From positions 310,001 to 374,000 of the forward strand of contig NZ_CP163302.1 of the NCBI RefSeq assembly GCF_041022165.1: a DNA stretch of 64,000 bases. The letters run 5' to 3'. A program made the position numbers and the translations under genes. Source of the stretch: Sinomonas sp. P10A9. Lineage in GTDB: Bacteria; Actinomycetota; Actinomycetes; Actinomycetales; Micrococcaceae. The notes under the pieces were generated by a model. The model saw only the letters and a list, made by a program, of their open reading frames with translations. It was not told where the DNA came from and made no database searches. Positions 57,042 to 64,000 of the stretch are shown here, piece by piece (within the stretch, counting starts at the first letter, position 1; every line of letters begins with the position of its first letter).

Positions 57042-57083
57042 TTGCAAACTTTCTCGTCGGACGGGTCCGCTACCCTATGCGGC

Positions 57084-57956
57084 ATGACCATCCGCCCCTT
57101 TGTCTATGCCCATCGTGGAGCAAGCGCGCGCTTCGCGGAACACACCAGGGCCGCCTATCTCCAAGCGATCGCCGACGGCGCTGACGGCGTCGAGTGCGAC
57201 GTCCACCTGACCCGCGACCAGCACGTCGTCCTGCTGCACGATTCCAATCTGGACCGCACGTCGAGCGGTACCGGGCCGGTCGGAGACCGCACGCTCGCCG
57301 AACTGCGCGAGTTGGACTTCTCCTCGTGGAAGGGGGCCCGGATCCCTGACGAGTTCGGCGCCCGGACCCAGCAGCTGCTCACGCTGCCGGAGCTGCTCGA
57401 TCTCCTCGAGACCGCCGGCCGCGAGATCGGCCTCGCGATTGAGCTCAAGCACCCGAGCCCCTACCGGCTCAAGCTCGAGGATCGGGTCCTGGAGGTGCTG
57501 CGCTCGCGCGGGTGGGAGCCCGAGTCGTCGCGCGTGGGGAACATCCAGGTGAGCTTCATGAGCTTCGACGCCGAGGCCGTCGAGTACCTCCTCGGCACTG
57601 TGCCCGCCCGGCACGTCTGCATGCTCGTCGACGACATCTCCGTCGAGGATCTCCGCGAGTCAACGGCCCTCGGGGCCCTCACCGGGGGCGCGGTCGCGAA
57701 CGTGCTCAGGGCCGCCCAGCTCAACGCCGAGGCGATCCTCGATGGTGCGCGCGTCGGCATCGCCGGCCCCGGGATCACCTACGTGAAGGATCACCCGAAC
57801 CGGGTCCGCGCGTGGCTCGACGCGGGCCTGACGTTCCGGGTCTGGACCGTGGATGCGCCAGAGGACGTGGACCACTGTGTCGCCGTCGGCATCCAGCAGA
57901 TCACCACGAACCGCCCCGCCGACGTCCTCGCCCAGCTCGGGGCGACGATTGCCTGA
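57084..57956 (+). CDS. Glycerophosphodiester phosphodiesterase
   Basis: A 290-residue cytoplasmic enzyme of the GDPD family, which hydrolyses glycerophosphodiesters to glycerol 3-phosphate and an alcohol. The catalytic loop is 'YAHRGASARFAEHT' (His10, Arg11, Glu19), followed by the metal ligands in 'GVECDVHLTRD' and the catalytic His in 'VVLLHDSNLDRTSSGTG'. The TIM-barrel ends with 'FRVWTVDAP'. ATG 57084 matches the family; ATG 57042 would add 14 residues. There is no signal peptide. The next gene overlaps its end by eight bases if its TTG start is right. Confidence 0.9.
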   Translation: MTIRPFVYAHRGASARFAEHTRAAYLQAIADGADGVECDVHLTRDQHVVLLHDSNLDRTSSGTGPVGDRTLAELRELDFSSWKGARIPDEFGARTQQLLTLPELLDLLETAGREIGLAIELKHPSPYRLKLEDRVLEVLRSRGWEPESSRVGNIQVSFMSFDAEAVEYLLGTVPARHVCMLVDDISVEDLRESTALGALTGGAVANVLRAAQLNAEAILDGARVGIAGPGITYVKDHPNRVRAWLDAGLTFRVWTVDAPEDVDHCVAVGIQQITTNRPADVLAQLGATIA

Positions 57957-58860
57957 GCCCGATCCAGCCGTTCCCTCCCTCCCGTCCGCGGATTCCGCGC
58001 ACGACGGCGCCGCCCGCCTTCCGCTGAGACGCTCACCCGGAGTGCGGGTCGGCGCCTCGATCGCGATCGCCACGGGGCTCTACGGGATCTCGTTCGGTGC
58101 GCTGGGGGTTGCTTCCGGCCTTGACGTGCTCCAGACCATAGCGTTGAGCCTGCTCATGTTCACCGGAGGGTCGCAGTTCGCGTTCATCGGCGTGGTCGCG
58201 GGTGGCGGCTCGGGCAGCGCGGCTGCGGCGGCCGCGACGCTGCTCGGCGTGCGCAACTCCGTGTACGGGATGCAGCTCAACGCCATGTTCCGTCCCAAAG
58301 GCTGGAGGCGCTTCGCCGGAGCGCACGTGACCATCGACGAGTCCACGGCAACCGCCGTGGGCCAGGACTCGTCGGTCGAGCAGCGCCGCGGATTCTGGGC
58401 GGCAGGCCTCGGCGTGTTCGTGCTGTGGAACGTCTTCACCGCGGTCGGGGCGTTCGCGGGAAATGCCCTCGGCGACCCCAAGCAGTGGGGGCTCGACGGG
58501 GCGGCGGTCGCCGCGTTCCTTGGCCTCCTCTGGCCGCGGCTCCGCGGTCGCGAACCGGTTGCCATCGCTGTCGTGTGCGGGCTCGCGACCGTCCTCGCGG
58601 TGCCGTTCGTCCCCGCGGGCGTGCCAATCCTCGTCGCCGCGCTCGTGGCCGCCGTTCTCGGATGGGTCAGCCACTCGCGCTCCCAGGCCCGCGCGGCCGC
58701 AGGCGCTGGCGTCGAGGGCCTCGAACCGGATCTCGATCCCTACTCGTCCCACGCCCACGGACGGCATGACGCGCTGGGTGAGCATCGCCGTCGTGCGTCG
58801 GAACCGGGGTCCACGGGAACTGGGGAGGCTCCGCGGGCGGGGGAGGGGGAAGGCGCATGA
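57949..58860 (+). CDS. azlC: AzlC-family branched-chain amino-acid exporter, large subunit
   Basis: The large subunit of an AzlCD-type exporter for branched-chain amino acids and their analogues. The membrane part begins 'GVRVGASIAIATGLYGISFG' and includes 'LLMFTGGSQFAFIGVVAGGG' and 'LGVRNSVYGMQLNAMF', characteristic of the family. The start is uncertain: TTG 57949 gives 303 residues and overlaps the previous gene, while GTG 58042 would start at the first helix. A polar tail of about 65 residues after the last helix is longer than usual. Its stop overlaps azlD by four bases (ATGA). Confidence 0.85.
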   Translation: MPEPDPAVPSLPSADSAHDGAARLPLRRSPGVRVGASIAIATGLYGISFGALGVASGLDVLQTIALSLLMFTGGSQFAFIGVVAGGGSGSAAAAAATLLGVRNSVYGMQLNAMFRPKGWRRFAGAHVTIDESTATAVGQDSSVEQRRGFWAAGLGVFVLWNVFTAVGAFAGNALGDPKQWGLDGAAVAAFLGLLWPRLRGREPVAIAVVCGLATVLAVPFVPAGVPILVAALVAAVLGWVSHSRSQARAAAGAGVEGLEPDLDPYSSHAHGRHDALGEHRRRASEPGSTGTGEAPRAGEGEGA

Positions 58861-59168
58861 GCCTGTGGATCTGGATCCTCGTGGCGTGCGCGGCGGCCTA
58901 TGCGCTCAAGCTGCTCGGCTATCTCGTGCCCCGGCGCTGGATGGACAACACGCGCATGCTGCGCATCGCGGGCACCATCACGATCGGCCTGCTCGCATCC
59001 CTGACCGCGGTGAACGCGTTCGGCAGCGGCCAGTCACTCGTCCTCGACGCGCGCCTCGGCGCCCTCGTGGCGGCGGCGATCGCGTTGCTGCTGAGGGCGC
59101 CGTTCCTCGTGGTCGTCATCGTCGGGGCCGCCGCCGCGGCCCTCCTGCGGCTCGCGGGCTGGGGCTGA
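58857..59168 (+). CDS. azlD: AzlD-family branched-chain amino-acid exporter, small subunit
   Basis: A 103-residue membrane protein with three or four helices, the small partner of AzlC. It contains 'ALKLLGYLVPRRWMDN', the family hallmark, and 'ARLGALVAAAIALLLRAPFL'. It starts inside the last codons of azlC (ATGA overlap), so the two are translated together. The downstream TetR gene is convergent. Confidence 0.88.
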   Translation: MSLWIWILVACAAAYALKLLGYLVPRRWMDNTRMLRIAGTITIGLLASLTAVNAFGSGQSLVLDARLGALVAAAIALLLRAPFLVVVIVGAAAAALLRLAGWG

Positions 59169-59193
59169 GTCCCGCGCCGGAGGCCCGGGCGCG

Positions 59194-59820
59194 TCAGACC
59201 GGGAGTTCGACCCCGGGGATCGGCTCGAGCGGGGGGAGGGGGCGGTTCTCGCGGTGGGTGCGGATCGCGTCCTCGACGAGGGCCACGTAGCGCTGCCACG
59301 CGAAGGATCCGGGCTCCACGGTGTCCCCGGCGCCGATGAGCATTGCGACGAGCCGGACCATATCGACCAGCTGGAGTTCCTCGCGCAGCGTGCCCTGCTG
59401 CTGACCGCGCTGCAGGAGGAGCCCGAGGGACTCGATGAGCTTGCCCGCCAGCCCGAGCAGGAGGCCGCGGCGCCCTGCAACGGCGGAGAGCAGGTTGTAC
59501 TCATCGTTCGCAACCTGCATCACGGCGCTCAGGACCTCCACGAGGCCCGCGGCGGCGTCGGGATTCTCGAGGGCCATTTCGGCCACGGGGTCGACCTTGA
59601 CCTTGAGCTGGCGCTCGACCGCGGCCAGCACGAGCTCGTCCTTGTCCGCGAAGTTGCGGAACAGGGTCGCAGGGCCCACGCCGGCCCGGTCGGCGACGGT
59701 CTTGAGGGAGACGTTCGGGCCGTCTTCGCGGAAGCAGTCGAGCGCTGCGGTGATGACTTTTTCGATGTTGCGCGCGGCGTCAGCCCGCATCGGCTTGCGC
59801 CACGCTCGTTCCTGCTGCAT
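59194..59820 (-). CDS. TetR-family transcriptional regulator
   Basis: A 208-residue TetR-type regulator. The N-terminal helix-turn-helix is 'VITAALDCFREDGPNVSLKT' followed by 'VADRAGVGPATLFRNFADKD', which is the standard TetR arrangement. The C-terminal helical ligand-binding part resembles regulators of small-molecule exporters. The gene is divergent from the thiamine-binding-type gene (90 bp gap) and convergent with azlD. Its target cannot be told from the sequence; no strong inverted repeat was found in the gap. Confidence 0.9.
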   Translation of the reverse strand: MQQERAWRKPMRADAARNIEKVITAALDCFREDGPNVSLKTVADRAGVGPATLFRNFADKDELVLAAVERQLKVKVDPVAEMALENPDAAAGLVEVLSAVMQVANDEYNLLSAVAGRRGLLLGLAGKLIESLGLLLQRGQQQGTLREELQLVDMVRLVAMLIGAGDTVEPGSFAWQRYVALVEDAIRTHRENRPLPPLEPIPGVELPV

Positions 59821-59909
59821 GTTTCCACACTACATCCGAGAGTTTCGGTGTCGCCTATATGACGGTGCGCTCTCAACACGCGCACGACGGCGAGTGGCAG
59901 ACTGGCGGC

Positions 59910-60236
59910 ATGATTGTCGCCTTCTCCGTCGCGCCGTCGGGTGCCTCCTCCAGCGATTCGGTTCACGAGGCGGTCGCCTCGGCCGTGCGTGTGGTGCGCG
60001 AATCGGGCCTGCCGAACCGCACGAGCTCGATGTTCACCGAGATCGAGGGCGAGTGGGACGACGTCATGGACGTGGTCAAGCGCGCCACCGAGGCTGTGGG
60101 TCGATACGGGTCCCGCGTCTCGCTCGTGCTCAAGGCAGACATCCGTCCCGGGCACACGGGTGAGATTACGGGCAAGGTCGAGCGGCTCGAGAGGGCGATC
60201 GAGCGGCAGGCAGAAGGCGGCGCCGCCGCCCAGTAG
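59910..60236 (+). CDS. Thiamine-binding protein of the MTH1187/YkoF type
   Basis: A 108-residue protein taken from ATG 59910 ('MIVAFSVAPSGASSSDSVHE'); an upstream ATG at 59859 gives a non-conserved extension. The segments 'AVRVVRESGLPNRTSSMFTE' and 'VMDVVKRATEAVGRYGSRVS' match the small ferredoxin-like fold family that binds thiamine or HMP. Its last codons, 'RQAEGGAAAQ', are part of the DNA segment that is repeated at 61056-61101. Confidence 0.8.
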   Translation: MIVAFSVAPSGASSSDSVHEAVASAVRVVRESGLPNRTSSMFTEIEGEWDDVMDVVKRATEAVGRYGSRVSLVLKADIRPGHTGEITGKVERLERAIERQAEGGAAAQ

Positions 60237-60252
60237 CCGCGCCACCGGCCGG
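60207..60252 (+). repeat. Imperfect 46-bp direct repeat, copy A
   Basis: Copy A covers the last codons of the thiamine-binding-type gene and 16 bases beyond its stop. It matches copy B (61056-61101) at 41 of 46 bases. The two copies enclose the segment with the gene at 60354-60857. Confidence 0.8.
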
Positions 60253-60353
60253 AAATTTCAAGCTGGGGAAGCACAGCGGGGAGGCCTTGCGGGTCGGCGC
60301 CCGGTCTTGATCGCTTGGCCCGTCGGCTCGACGAACGGGTGGTCCCGGGAAGG
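60237..60353. other. Short non-coding stretch
   Basis: No gene, hairpin or promoter could be recognised in the 117 bases between the thiamine-binding-type gene and the convergent hypothetical gene, apart from the end of repeat copy A. Confidence 0.4.
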
Positions 60354-60857
60354 TCATCCGGCCCTGAGGCCGCGACCGTCGAGCGTGGCCACGGCGGTTG
60401 TCGGCCCGCCGCATCCGCGGCCGTTCGGGTAGGTGGTCGTTGGGCTGAGCTTCGTGTGGCTGGTGCCGATCGACCAGCCGGAGGTGTTGGTGCCCGATGT
60501 GGTCAGGTCCAGGGGATCGTCGTTGATACTGATCTCTATGCGGACGTCGATGCTTCCGTCCGCCGCGCGCAGAGGCACCGCACGGGGCGCACCGGGCGGG
60601 GTCGGCAGGGGAACGGGCCCGGGTGTGAGCGGTGCCGTGGCATCGATGGGCAGGCCGTGGCAGGTGCCGTCTTGGCACAGCTCGATGTCGAGCTTGGCCA
60701 GAGTGGCTGAGCGCTCCGGAGTGATGTGCAGGGTCACCGTAGAGATATAGCCGACCGCGGGGCATGCACTTGGGCCACTGCACGATGGCGGCGTCCCTGC
60801 TGCGAGAAAGACAATCACCGAACAGAAGCGACCGACCGAACCGAAACGACGCACCAC
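60354..60857 (-). CDS. Putative secreted hypothetical protein (lipoprotein-like)
   Basis: A 167-residue protein starting at GTG 60857 with GAGGGGG upstream. Residues 8-22 are hydrophobic ('VGRFCSVIVFLAAGTPPS') and are followed by Cys residues, so a short signal peptide, possibly a lipoprotein type, is likely although the lipobox is not classical. The mature part contains 'AVGYISTVTLHI', Pro-rich 'APLTPGPVPLPTPPGAPRAV' and a beta-strand C-terminus with three more Cys. No family is recognised. The gene lies within the segment bounded by the 46-bp repeats and is AT-richer than its neighbours. Confidence 0.55.
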   Translation of the reverse strand: MVRRFGSVGRFCSVIVFLAAGTPPSCSGPSACPAVGYISTVTLHITPERSATLAKLDIELCQDGTCHGLPIDATAPLTPGPVPLPTPPGAPRAVPLRAADGSIDVRIEISINDDPLDLTTSGTNTSGWSIGTSHTKLSPTTTYPNGRGCGGPTTAVATLDGRGLRAG

Positions 60858-61055
60858 GGACCCCCTCGCCAGAGTGATCGTAGATCGAAGCGGTCTTCCG
60901 TGGAAGGCCGACCACGACGTCGCTGCGGGGATCCGTCATCGCTCGCTCCTCTTGGCCCGTAGCGAAGAAAATCCCCCAAGTGCGCATCGTGGAGAGGCGT
61001 GGGGGATGTAGTGAGATCAGGCTAGCAGGCACGGGCATCGCAAGAGGCGCTCTCG
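60858..61055. other. Upstream region of the lipoprotein-like gene
   Basis: This gap holds the promoter side of the minus-strand gene at 60354-60857. An inverted repeat AATCCCCCA ... TGGGGGAT lies around 60970-61010. No gene is recognisable. Confidence 0.4.
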
Positions 61056-61101
61056 CAGGCAGAAGGCAACGCGGCTGCCCAGTAGCCGAGCCACCGGCCG
61101 G
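61056..61101 (+). repeat. Imperfect 46-bp direct repeat, copy B
   Basis: Copy B differs from copy A (60207-60252) at five of 46 positions. Read in the equivalent frame it gives 'QAEGNAAAQ' followed by TAG, against 'QAEGGAAAQ' and TAG in copy A. It therefore looks like the tail of a second, lost copy of the thiamine-binding-type gene. It ends 16 bases before the O-methyltransferase start. Confidence 0.8.
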
Positions 61102-61117
61102 GTGCCAGACTGGCCGC

Positions 61118-61780
61118 ATGATCGAGCATGTCGCGCAGCCCGAATGGATCGATGTTGAACGCTGGCTCACCCGCACCGTGGTGAAGCCCGGCCCGGAGCA
61201 CGAGCGTGCATTGACGACCGCCCAGGAGCGCGGCATGCCGCCTATCGAGGTCCAGCCCACGTCCGGGAAGCTCCTGAACCTGCTCGTGAAGATCTCAGGT
61301 GCCCGGCGGGTGCTCGAGATCGGCACGCTGGCCGGCTTCAGCAGCATCTGGATGGCGCAGGCCCTCCCCGAGGACGGGCACCTCGACACGCTCGAGTACC
61401 TGCCTGAGCACGCCGCCGTGGCCCGCGAGAACCTCGCGTCAGCGGGGCTGTCGGAGAAGGTCACCGTCCACGTCGGACCCGCGCTCGACTCCCTCCCGGG
61501 CCTCACCGGGTCCTATGACCTGGTCTTCATCGACGCGGACAAGCAGAACAACTCGCGCTACCTCGAATGGGCCGTGAGGCTCGGGCGGCCCGGCACCGTC
61601 GTCGTGCTTGACAACACCGTGTGGGAGGGCGCCCTCCTCGACACCTCGCGCGATGCGGCCAATGCGCCGTCGATCGTCGAGTCCCTCGAGCTGCTCGGAG
61701 GCCCGCTCTTCGACGCGACCGTCATCCAGACGACGGGGTCCAAGGGCTGGGACGGCTTCGCCCTCGCGATCGTGAAGTAG
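61118..61780 (+). CDS. SAM-dependent O-methyltransferase
   Basis: A 220-residue class I methyltransferase of the caffeoyl-CoA/catechol O-methyltransferase type. The S-adenosylmethionine site begins at 'RRVLEIGTLAGFSSIWMAQA', continues with 'LDTLEYLPEHAAVARENL', and the metal and catalytic Asp lie in 'YDLVFIDADKQNN' and 'VVLDNTVW'. ATG 61118 is the natural start; the frame extends upstream through the repeat without a conserved look. The substrate is unknown. The GNAT gene starts 14 bp downstream. Confidence 0.9.
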   Translation: MIEHVAQPEWIDVERWLTRTVVKPGPEHERALTTAQERGMPPIEVQPTSGKLLNLLVKISGARRVLEIGTLAGFSSIWMAQALPEDGHLDTLEYLPEHAAVARENLASAGLSEKVTVHVGPALDSLPGLTGSYDLVFIDADKQNNSRYLEWAVRLGRPGTVVVLDNTVWEGALLDTSRDAANAPSIVESLELLGGPLFDATVIQTTGSKGWDGFALAIVK

Positions 61781-61794
61781 AGCAAGGGTGCGCG

Positions 61795-62319
61795 GTGGCT
61801 GAGCGGAGAGCCTCAGAGTCGAAACCCTTCGAGATCGCGGACGCCCTGCCCGACGACGCCGAGGCCATCCTCGCCGTCAAGGATGCCGGCTGGCGCGAGG
61901 CCTACGCCGACCTCCTTCCGGCCGAATTCCTGGCCGGCGGCCTCGGTGCGGGGCCCGAGCGCACGGAGCGGTGGCGAGGGTTCATGACGCCCGACGCCGC
62001 CGGCCGGTTTGCGCTCGCCCGTTGCGGCGGGCGCGTGGTCGGCTTTGCGGGCGCGGGGCCGGCGCGGGACGACGACGCCCCGGCGCCCGAGCAGCTCTAC
62101 GCCGTGTACGTGCTCGCCGAGATGCACGGAACCGGGGCTGGCCGAGCATTGGTCGAGCGTGTCTTGGGCGACCGCCCCGCGTGCCTGTGGGTGTTCGAGG
62201 ACAACCCGCGCGCCCGGGCCTTCTACGCCAAGCTAGGGTTCGCACCGGACGGCGCCCGCAAGCTGGATCAGTTCGGCGGCCGGTTCCTCGCGGAGATCCG
62301 CATGTCCCGGGTGGTGTAG
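61795..62319 (+). CDS. GNAT-family N-acetyltransferase
   Basis: A 174-residue acetyltransferase taken from GTG 61795, with AAGGGTG upstream. The acetyl-CoA site is 'LYAVYVLAEMHGTGAGRALV' (Q/R-x-x-G-x-G/A type), followed by the C-terminal 'LWVFEDNPRARAFYAKLGF' strand-helix that is typical of the family. The N-terminal 'FEIADALPDDAEAILAVKDA' is the usual first strand and helix. The substrate is not predictable. It is spaced 14 bp from the methyltransferase gene and 10 bp from the dehydrogenase gene, which suggests an operon. Confidence 0.88.
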   Translation: MAERRASESKPFEIADALPDDAEAILAVKDAGWREAYADLLPAEFLAGGLGAGPERTERWRGFMTPDAAGRFALARCGGRVVGFAGAGPARDDDAPAPEQLYAVYVLAEMHGTGAGRALVERVLGDRPACLWVFEDNPRARAFYAKLGFAPDGARKLDQFGGRFLAEIRMSRVV

Positions 62320-62329
62320 GAAGGAGAGC

Positions 62330-63388
62330 ATGAAGGCGCTTGTGTACCACGGTCCGCACCGGAAGGAGTGGGAGGACGTCCCCGATCCGGTGATCCATGG
62401 GCCCGCGGATGCGATTGTCCGCATGGAGGCCACGACGATCACCGGCACCGACCTGCACATCCTCAAGGGGGACGCGCCGTCCGTGCCCGTGGGCCGGATC
62501 CTGGGCCACGAGGGTGTCGGCGTCGTGACCGAGGTTGGCCCGGAGTGCCGGAAGGTCCGCGTGGGCGACGTCGTGATCATCTCGTCCATCACCAAGTGCA
62601 TGGGCTGCGATTCCTGCCTGTCGGGGCTGACCTCGTACTGCGAGACTCTCGGCGGGATCGGATGGGTCTTCGGCCATCTCATCGATGGCACACAGGCGGA
62701 ATACGTGCGGGTGCCGTTCGCGGAGAACGGGCTCGTCCCACTGCCCCGCGGCGTGACCGTCGAGCAGGGCACCGTGCTCAGCGACATGCTGCCCACCGGG
62801 TACGAGATCGGCGTGCTCTACGGCGGCGTGGGCGAGGGGGACGAGGTGGCGGTGATCGGTGCCGGACCGGCGGGGCTGGCCTCGATCATGACTGCCGGCG
62901 CGCTCGGGGCCTCGAGGATCATCGCCGTGGACCGCAACGACTACCGGCTCGAGAGGGCGCTCAAGTGCGGGGCCACGGACACGGTCAGGGTCGCGGACGG
63001 GGTCGACCTCGGAGCGGCGGTCAGGGCGCTCAGCCGCGACGGCCTCGGCGTCGACGTCGCCGTCGAGACCGTCGGCCTGCCGAGGACCTACGCCGAGGCG
63101 CTCGACACGATCAGGCCCGGCGGCCGTGTGGCCAACGCCGGTGTGCACGGCAAGCCCGCGGTCTTCCCGCCGGACCGAGACTGGATCGCCAACCTCACCG
63201 TCATGACCGGACTCGACAGTGAGGCGGAGGAGCCAGACCTCCTCGAGCGCATCGCCGACCGCGAGATCGATCCGGCCAAGCTCGTCACGCACCGGTTCCC
63301 GTTCGCCAGGATCCTCGACGCGTACGAGGTGCTCGGGAACGCGGACGCCAGACGCGCCATCAGGGTGATCGTCGGGTCGGGGAAGTGA
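62330..63388 (+). CDS. Zinc-type alcohol dehydrogenase with an altered catalytic site
   Basis: A 352-residue medium-chain alcohol dehydrogenase. The structural-zinc loop keeps its Cys cluster ('SSITKCMGCDSCLSGLTSYC'). The catalytic His60-Glu61 of 'LGHEGVG' is present, as is the nucleotide-binding 'VIGAGPAGLASIMTA'. However, the first catalytic zinc ligand, normally the Cys of a 'CGTD' motif, is Thr38 ('TTITGTDLHILKGD'). Either zinc binds differently or the enzyme lacks the usual activity. ATG 62330 has the ribosome site AGGAAGGAG. It ends in a TGATG overlap with the next gene. Confidence 0.85.
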   Translation: MKALVYHGPHRKEWEDVPDPVIHGPADAIVRMEATTITGTDLHILKGDAPSVPVGRILGHEGVGVVTEVGPECRKVRVGDVVIISSITKCMGCDSCLSGLTSYCETLGGIGWVFGHLIDGTQAEYVRVPFAENGLVPLPRGVTVEQGTVLSDMLPTGYEIGVLYGGVGEGDEVAVIGAGPAGLASIMTAGALGASRIIAVDRNDYRLERALKCGATDTVRVADGVDLGAAVRALSRDGLGVDVAVETVGLPRTYAEALDTIRPGGRVANAGVHGKPAVFPPDRDWIANLTVMTGLDSEAEEPDLLERIADREIDPAKLVTHRFPFARILDAYEVLGNADARRAIRVIVGSGK

Positions 63389-64000
63389 TGGCGCGCGCTG
63401 CGGCCGGTGGCCCCGTTGCCGGCATCTACCCCATCAGCACGGGCACGGCGGAACTCGTCCAGGACGGCGACTCGCCCGACGGTTGGCTCCTGAAGATCAA
63501 CGGGGTGCAGAGCTCGCACATCGTCCTCAGCGACCCCCTGCGGCTCGACTTCGAGTACATGCGCTGGATCGTGGCCCTCATCGAGGACCGCTTCGAGCCC
63601 CATGCGGTGGACAGGCTGCGGGTCCTCCACCAGGGCGGCGGCGGGTGCACGATGCCCCGCTACCTCGCGGCGCGCTATCCGGAAGGGCGGCAGGTCGTCG
63701 TCGAACTCGATGCGCAGCTCGCCGAGTACGTGCGCGAGTGGTTCGACCTGCCCAAGGCGCCGCTAGTGCGCCTCCGGGTCGGCGAGGCGCGGGAGGTGAC
63801 GGAATCGCTCACGCCGGCCACGCGCGACGTCGTGATCCGTGACGTGTTCGCTGGCGCGCGGACGCCGGACCCGCTCACCACCGTCGAGTTCATCGGGGCA
63901 TCCGCCCGGCTCCTCGACACGGGCGGACTGTTCGTCGCGAACATCGGCAGCGCACCGAACCACATCACGGCCCGTGCCGAGGCCGCGGCGATCGCAGCCG
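63388..64000 (+). CDS. Spermidine-synthase-like methyltransferase-fold protein (3'-partial)
   Basis: The frame starts at ATG 63388, overlapping the dehydrogenase stop by one base, and runs off the right edge after 204 residues. The Rossmann-like motif 'VLHQGGGGCTMPRYLAARYP' and the acidic 'VVVELDAQLAEYVREW' match the spermidine-synthase-like family. The later 'DVVIRDVFAGARTP' and 'LTTVEFIGAS' fit the same fold. Many actinobacterial members lack aminopropyltransferase activity, so polyamine synthesis is not certain. The overlap with the dehydrogenase indicates co-translation. Confidence 0.8.
   Translation, partial: MARAAAGGPVAGIYPISTGTAELVQDGDSPDGWLLKINGVQSSHIVLSDPLRLDFEYMRWIVALIEDRFEPHAVDRLRVLHQGGGGCTMPRYLAARYPEGRQVVVELDAQLAEYVREWFDLPKAPLVRLRVGEAREVTESLTPATRDVVIRDVFAGARTPDPLTTVEFIGASARLLDTGGLFVANIGSAPNHITARAEAAAIAA

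Noticed and set aside
59821..59909. CCGA-GAGTT-TCGG as TetR operator
   Set aside because: Only four base pairs on each side, easily found by chance at this GC content.
1..64000. CRISPR array or integron-like repeats
   Set aside because: The only regular repeats are inside the giant coding region, in frame and far longer than CRISPR repeats; no cas gene is present.

Overview
The window is a high-GC chromosomal stretch. Its gene content (fused FruA, MtlK-free fru/pts cluster, DUF6458, DUF4097 plus DrrAB-type exporter, AzlCD) and heavy use of GTG starts point to an actinobacterium, most probably a Micrococcaceae relative (Arthrobacter/Sinomonas-like). The lineage is inferred from gene content, not from a marker gene. 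No rRNA, tRNA or CRISPR array was seen.

Region 1 (1-33969) is one uninterrupted reading frame that is already open at the left edge, so the true gene is larger than the 11,322 residues visible. It encodes a giant secreted or surface protein built almost wholly of repeats. In order these are: about six tandem 1.2-kb (about 400-residue) repeats; a Trp-rich tail-fibre-like insert; many shorter Gly/Ala/Val/Thr beta-strand repeats; two blocks of 'DGD-V-Y ... G-YYV' modules; two chitin-binding-like (CBM5/12-type) modules; a long less repetitive part; three Calx-beta-like modules; RTX-type calcium-binding nonapeptides; two laminin-G-like modules; a last Calx-beta module; and a Ser/Thr/Ala linker. 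No sorting signal, membrane anchor or dedicated secretion system is visible beside it.

Region 2 (34179-43568) carries ordinary chromosomal genes: a DUF4331 protein, a small membrane protein, a 2-hydroxyacid dehydrogenase, and a tight operon of ribbon-helix-helix protein, DUF4097 protein, ABC ATPase and ABC permease. The operon is preceded by three tandem 11-bp repeats that look like its own operator and closed by a clean hairpin. A pentapeptide-repeat protein, a ProP-type MFS transporter with a long C-terminal tail, a DinB-family protein and a small Cys-rich protein follow. Next to the last lies an apparently broken ArsR regulator.

Region 3 (43811-50667, minus strand) is the phosphotransferase cluster fruR-fruK-fruA-ptsI-ptsH, with a hypothetical gene behind it. 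It combines a complete fructose uptake and phosphorylation route with the general PTS proteins, and has inverted repeats upstream of fruR as likely operators.

Region 4 (50668-52000) is an IS110-family insertion sequence whose upstream non-coding end is a candidate bridge-RNA locus.

Region 5 (52247-64000) holds small membrane proteins, a DUF445 protein, and a persulfide-dioxygenase/rhodanese fusion with CsoR/CstR-type operators. It continues with a glycerophosphodiesterase, AzlC/AzlD amino-acid exporter subunits, a TetR regulator and a thiamine-binding-type protein. A small segment flanked by an imperfect 46-bp direct repeat comes next. The window ends with an O-methyltransferase, a GNAT acetyltransferase, a zinc-type alcohol dehydrogenase lacking the usual first catalytic Cys, and the start of a spermidine-synthase-like gene cut by the right edge.
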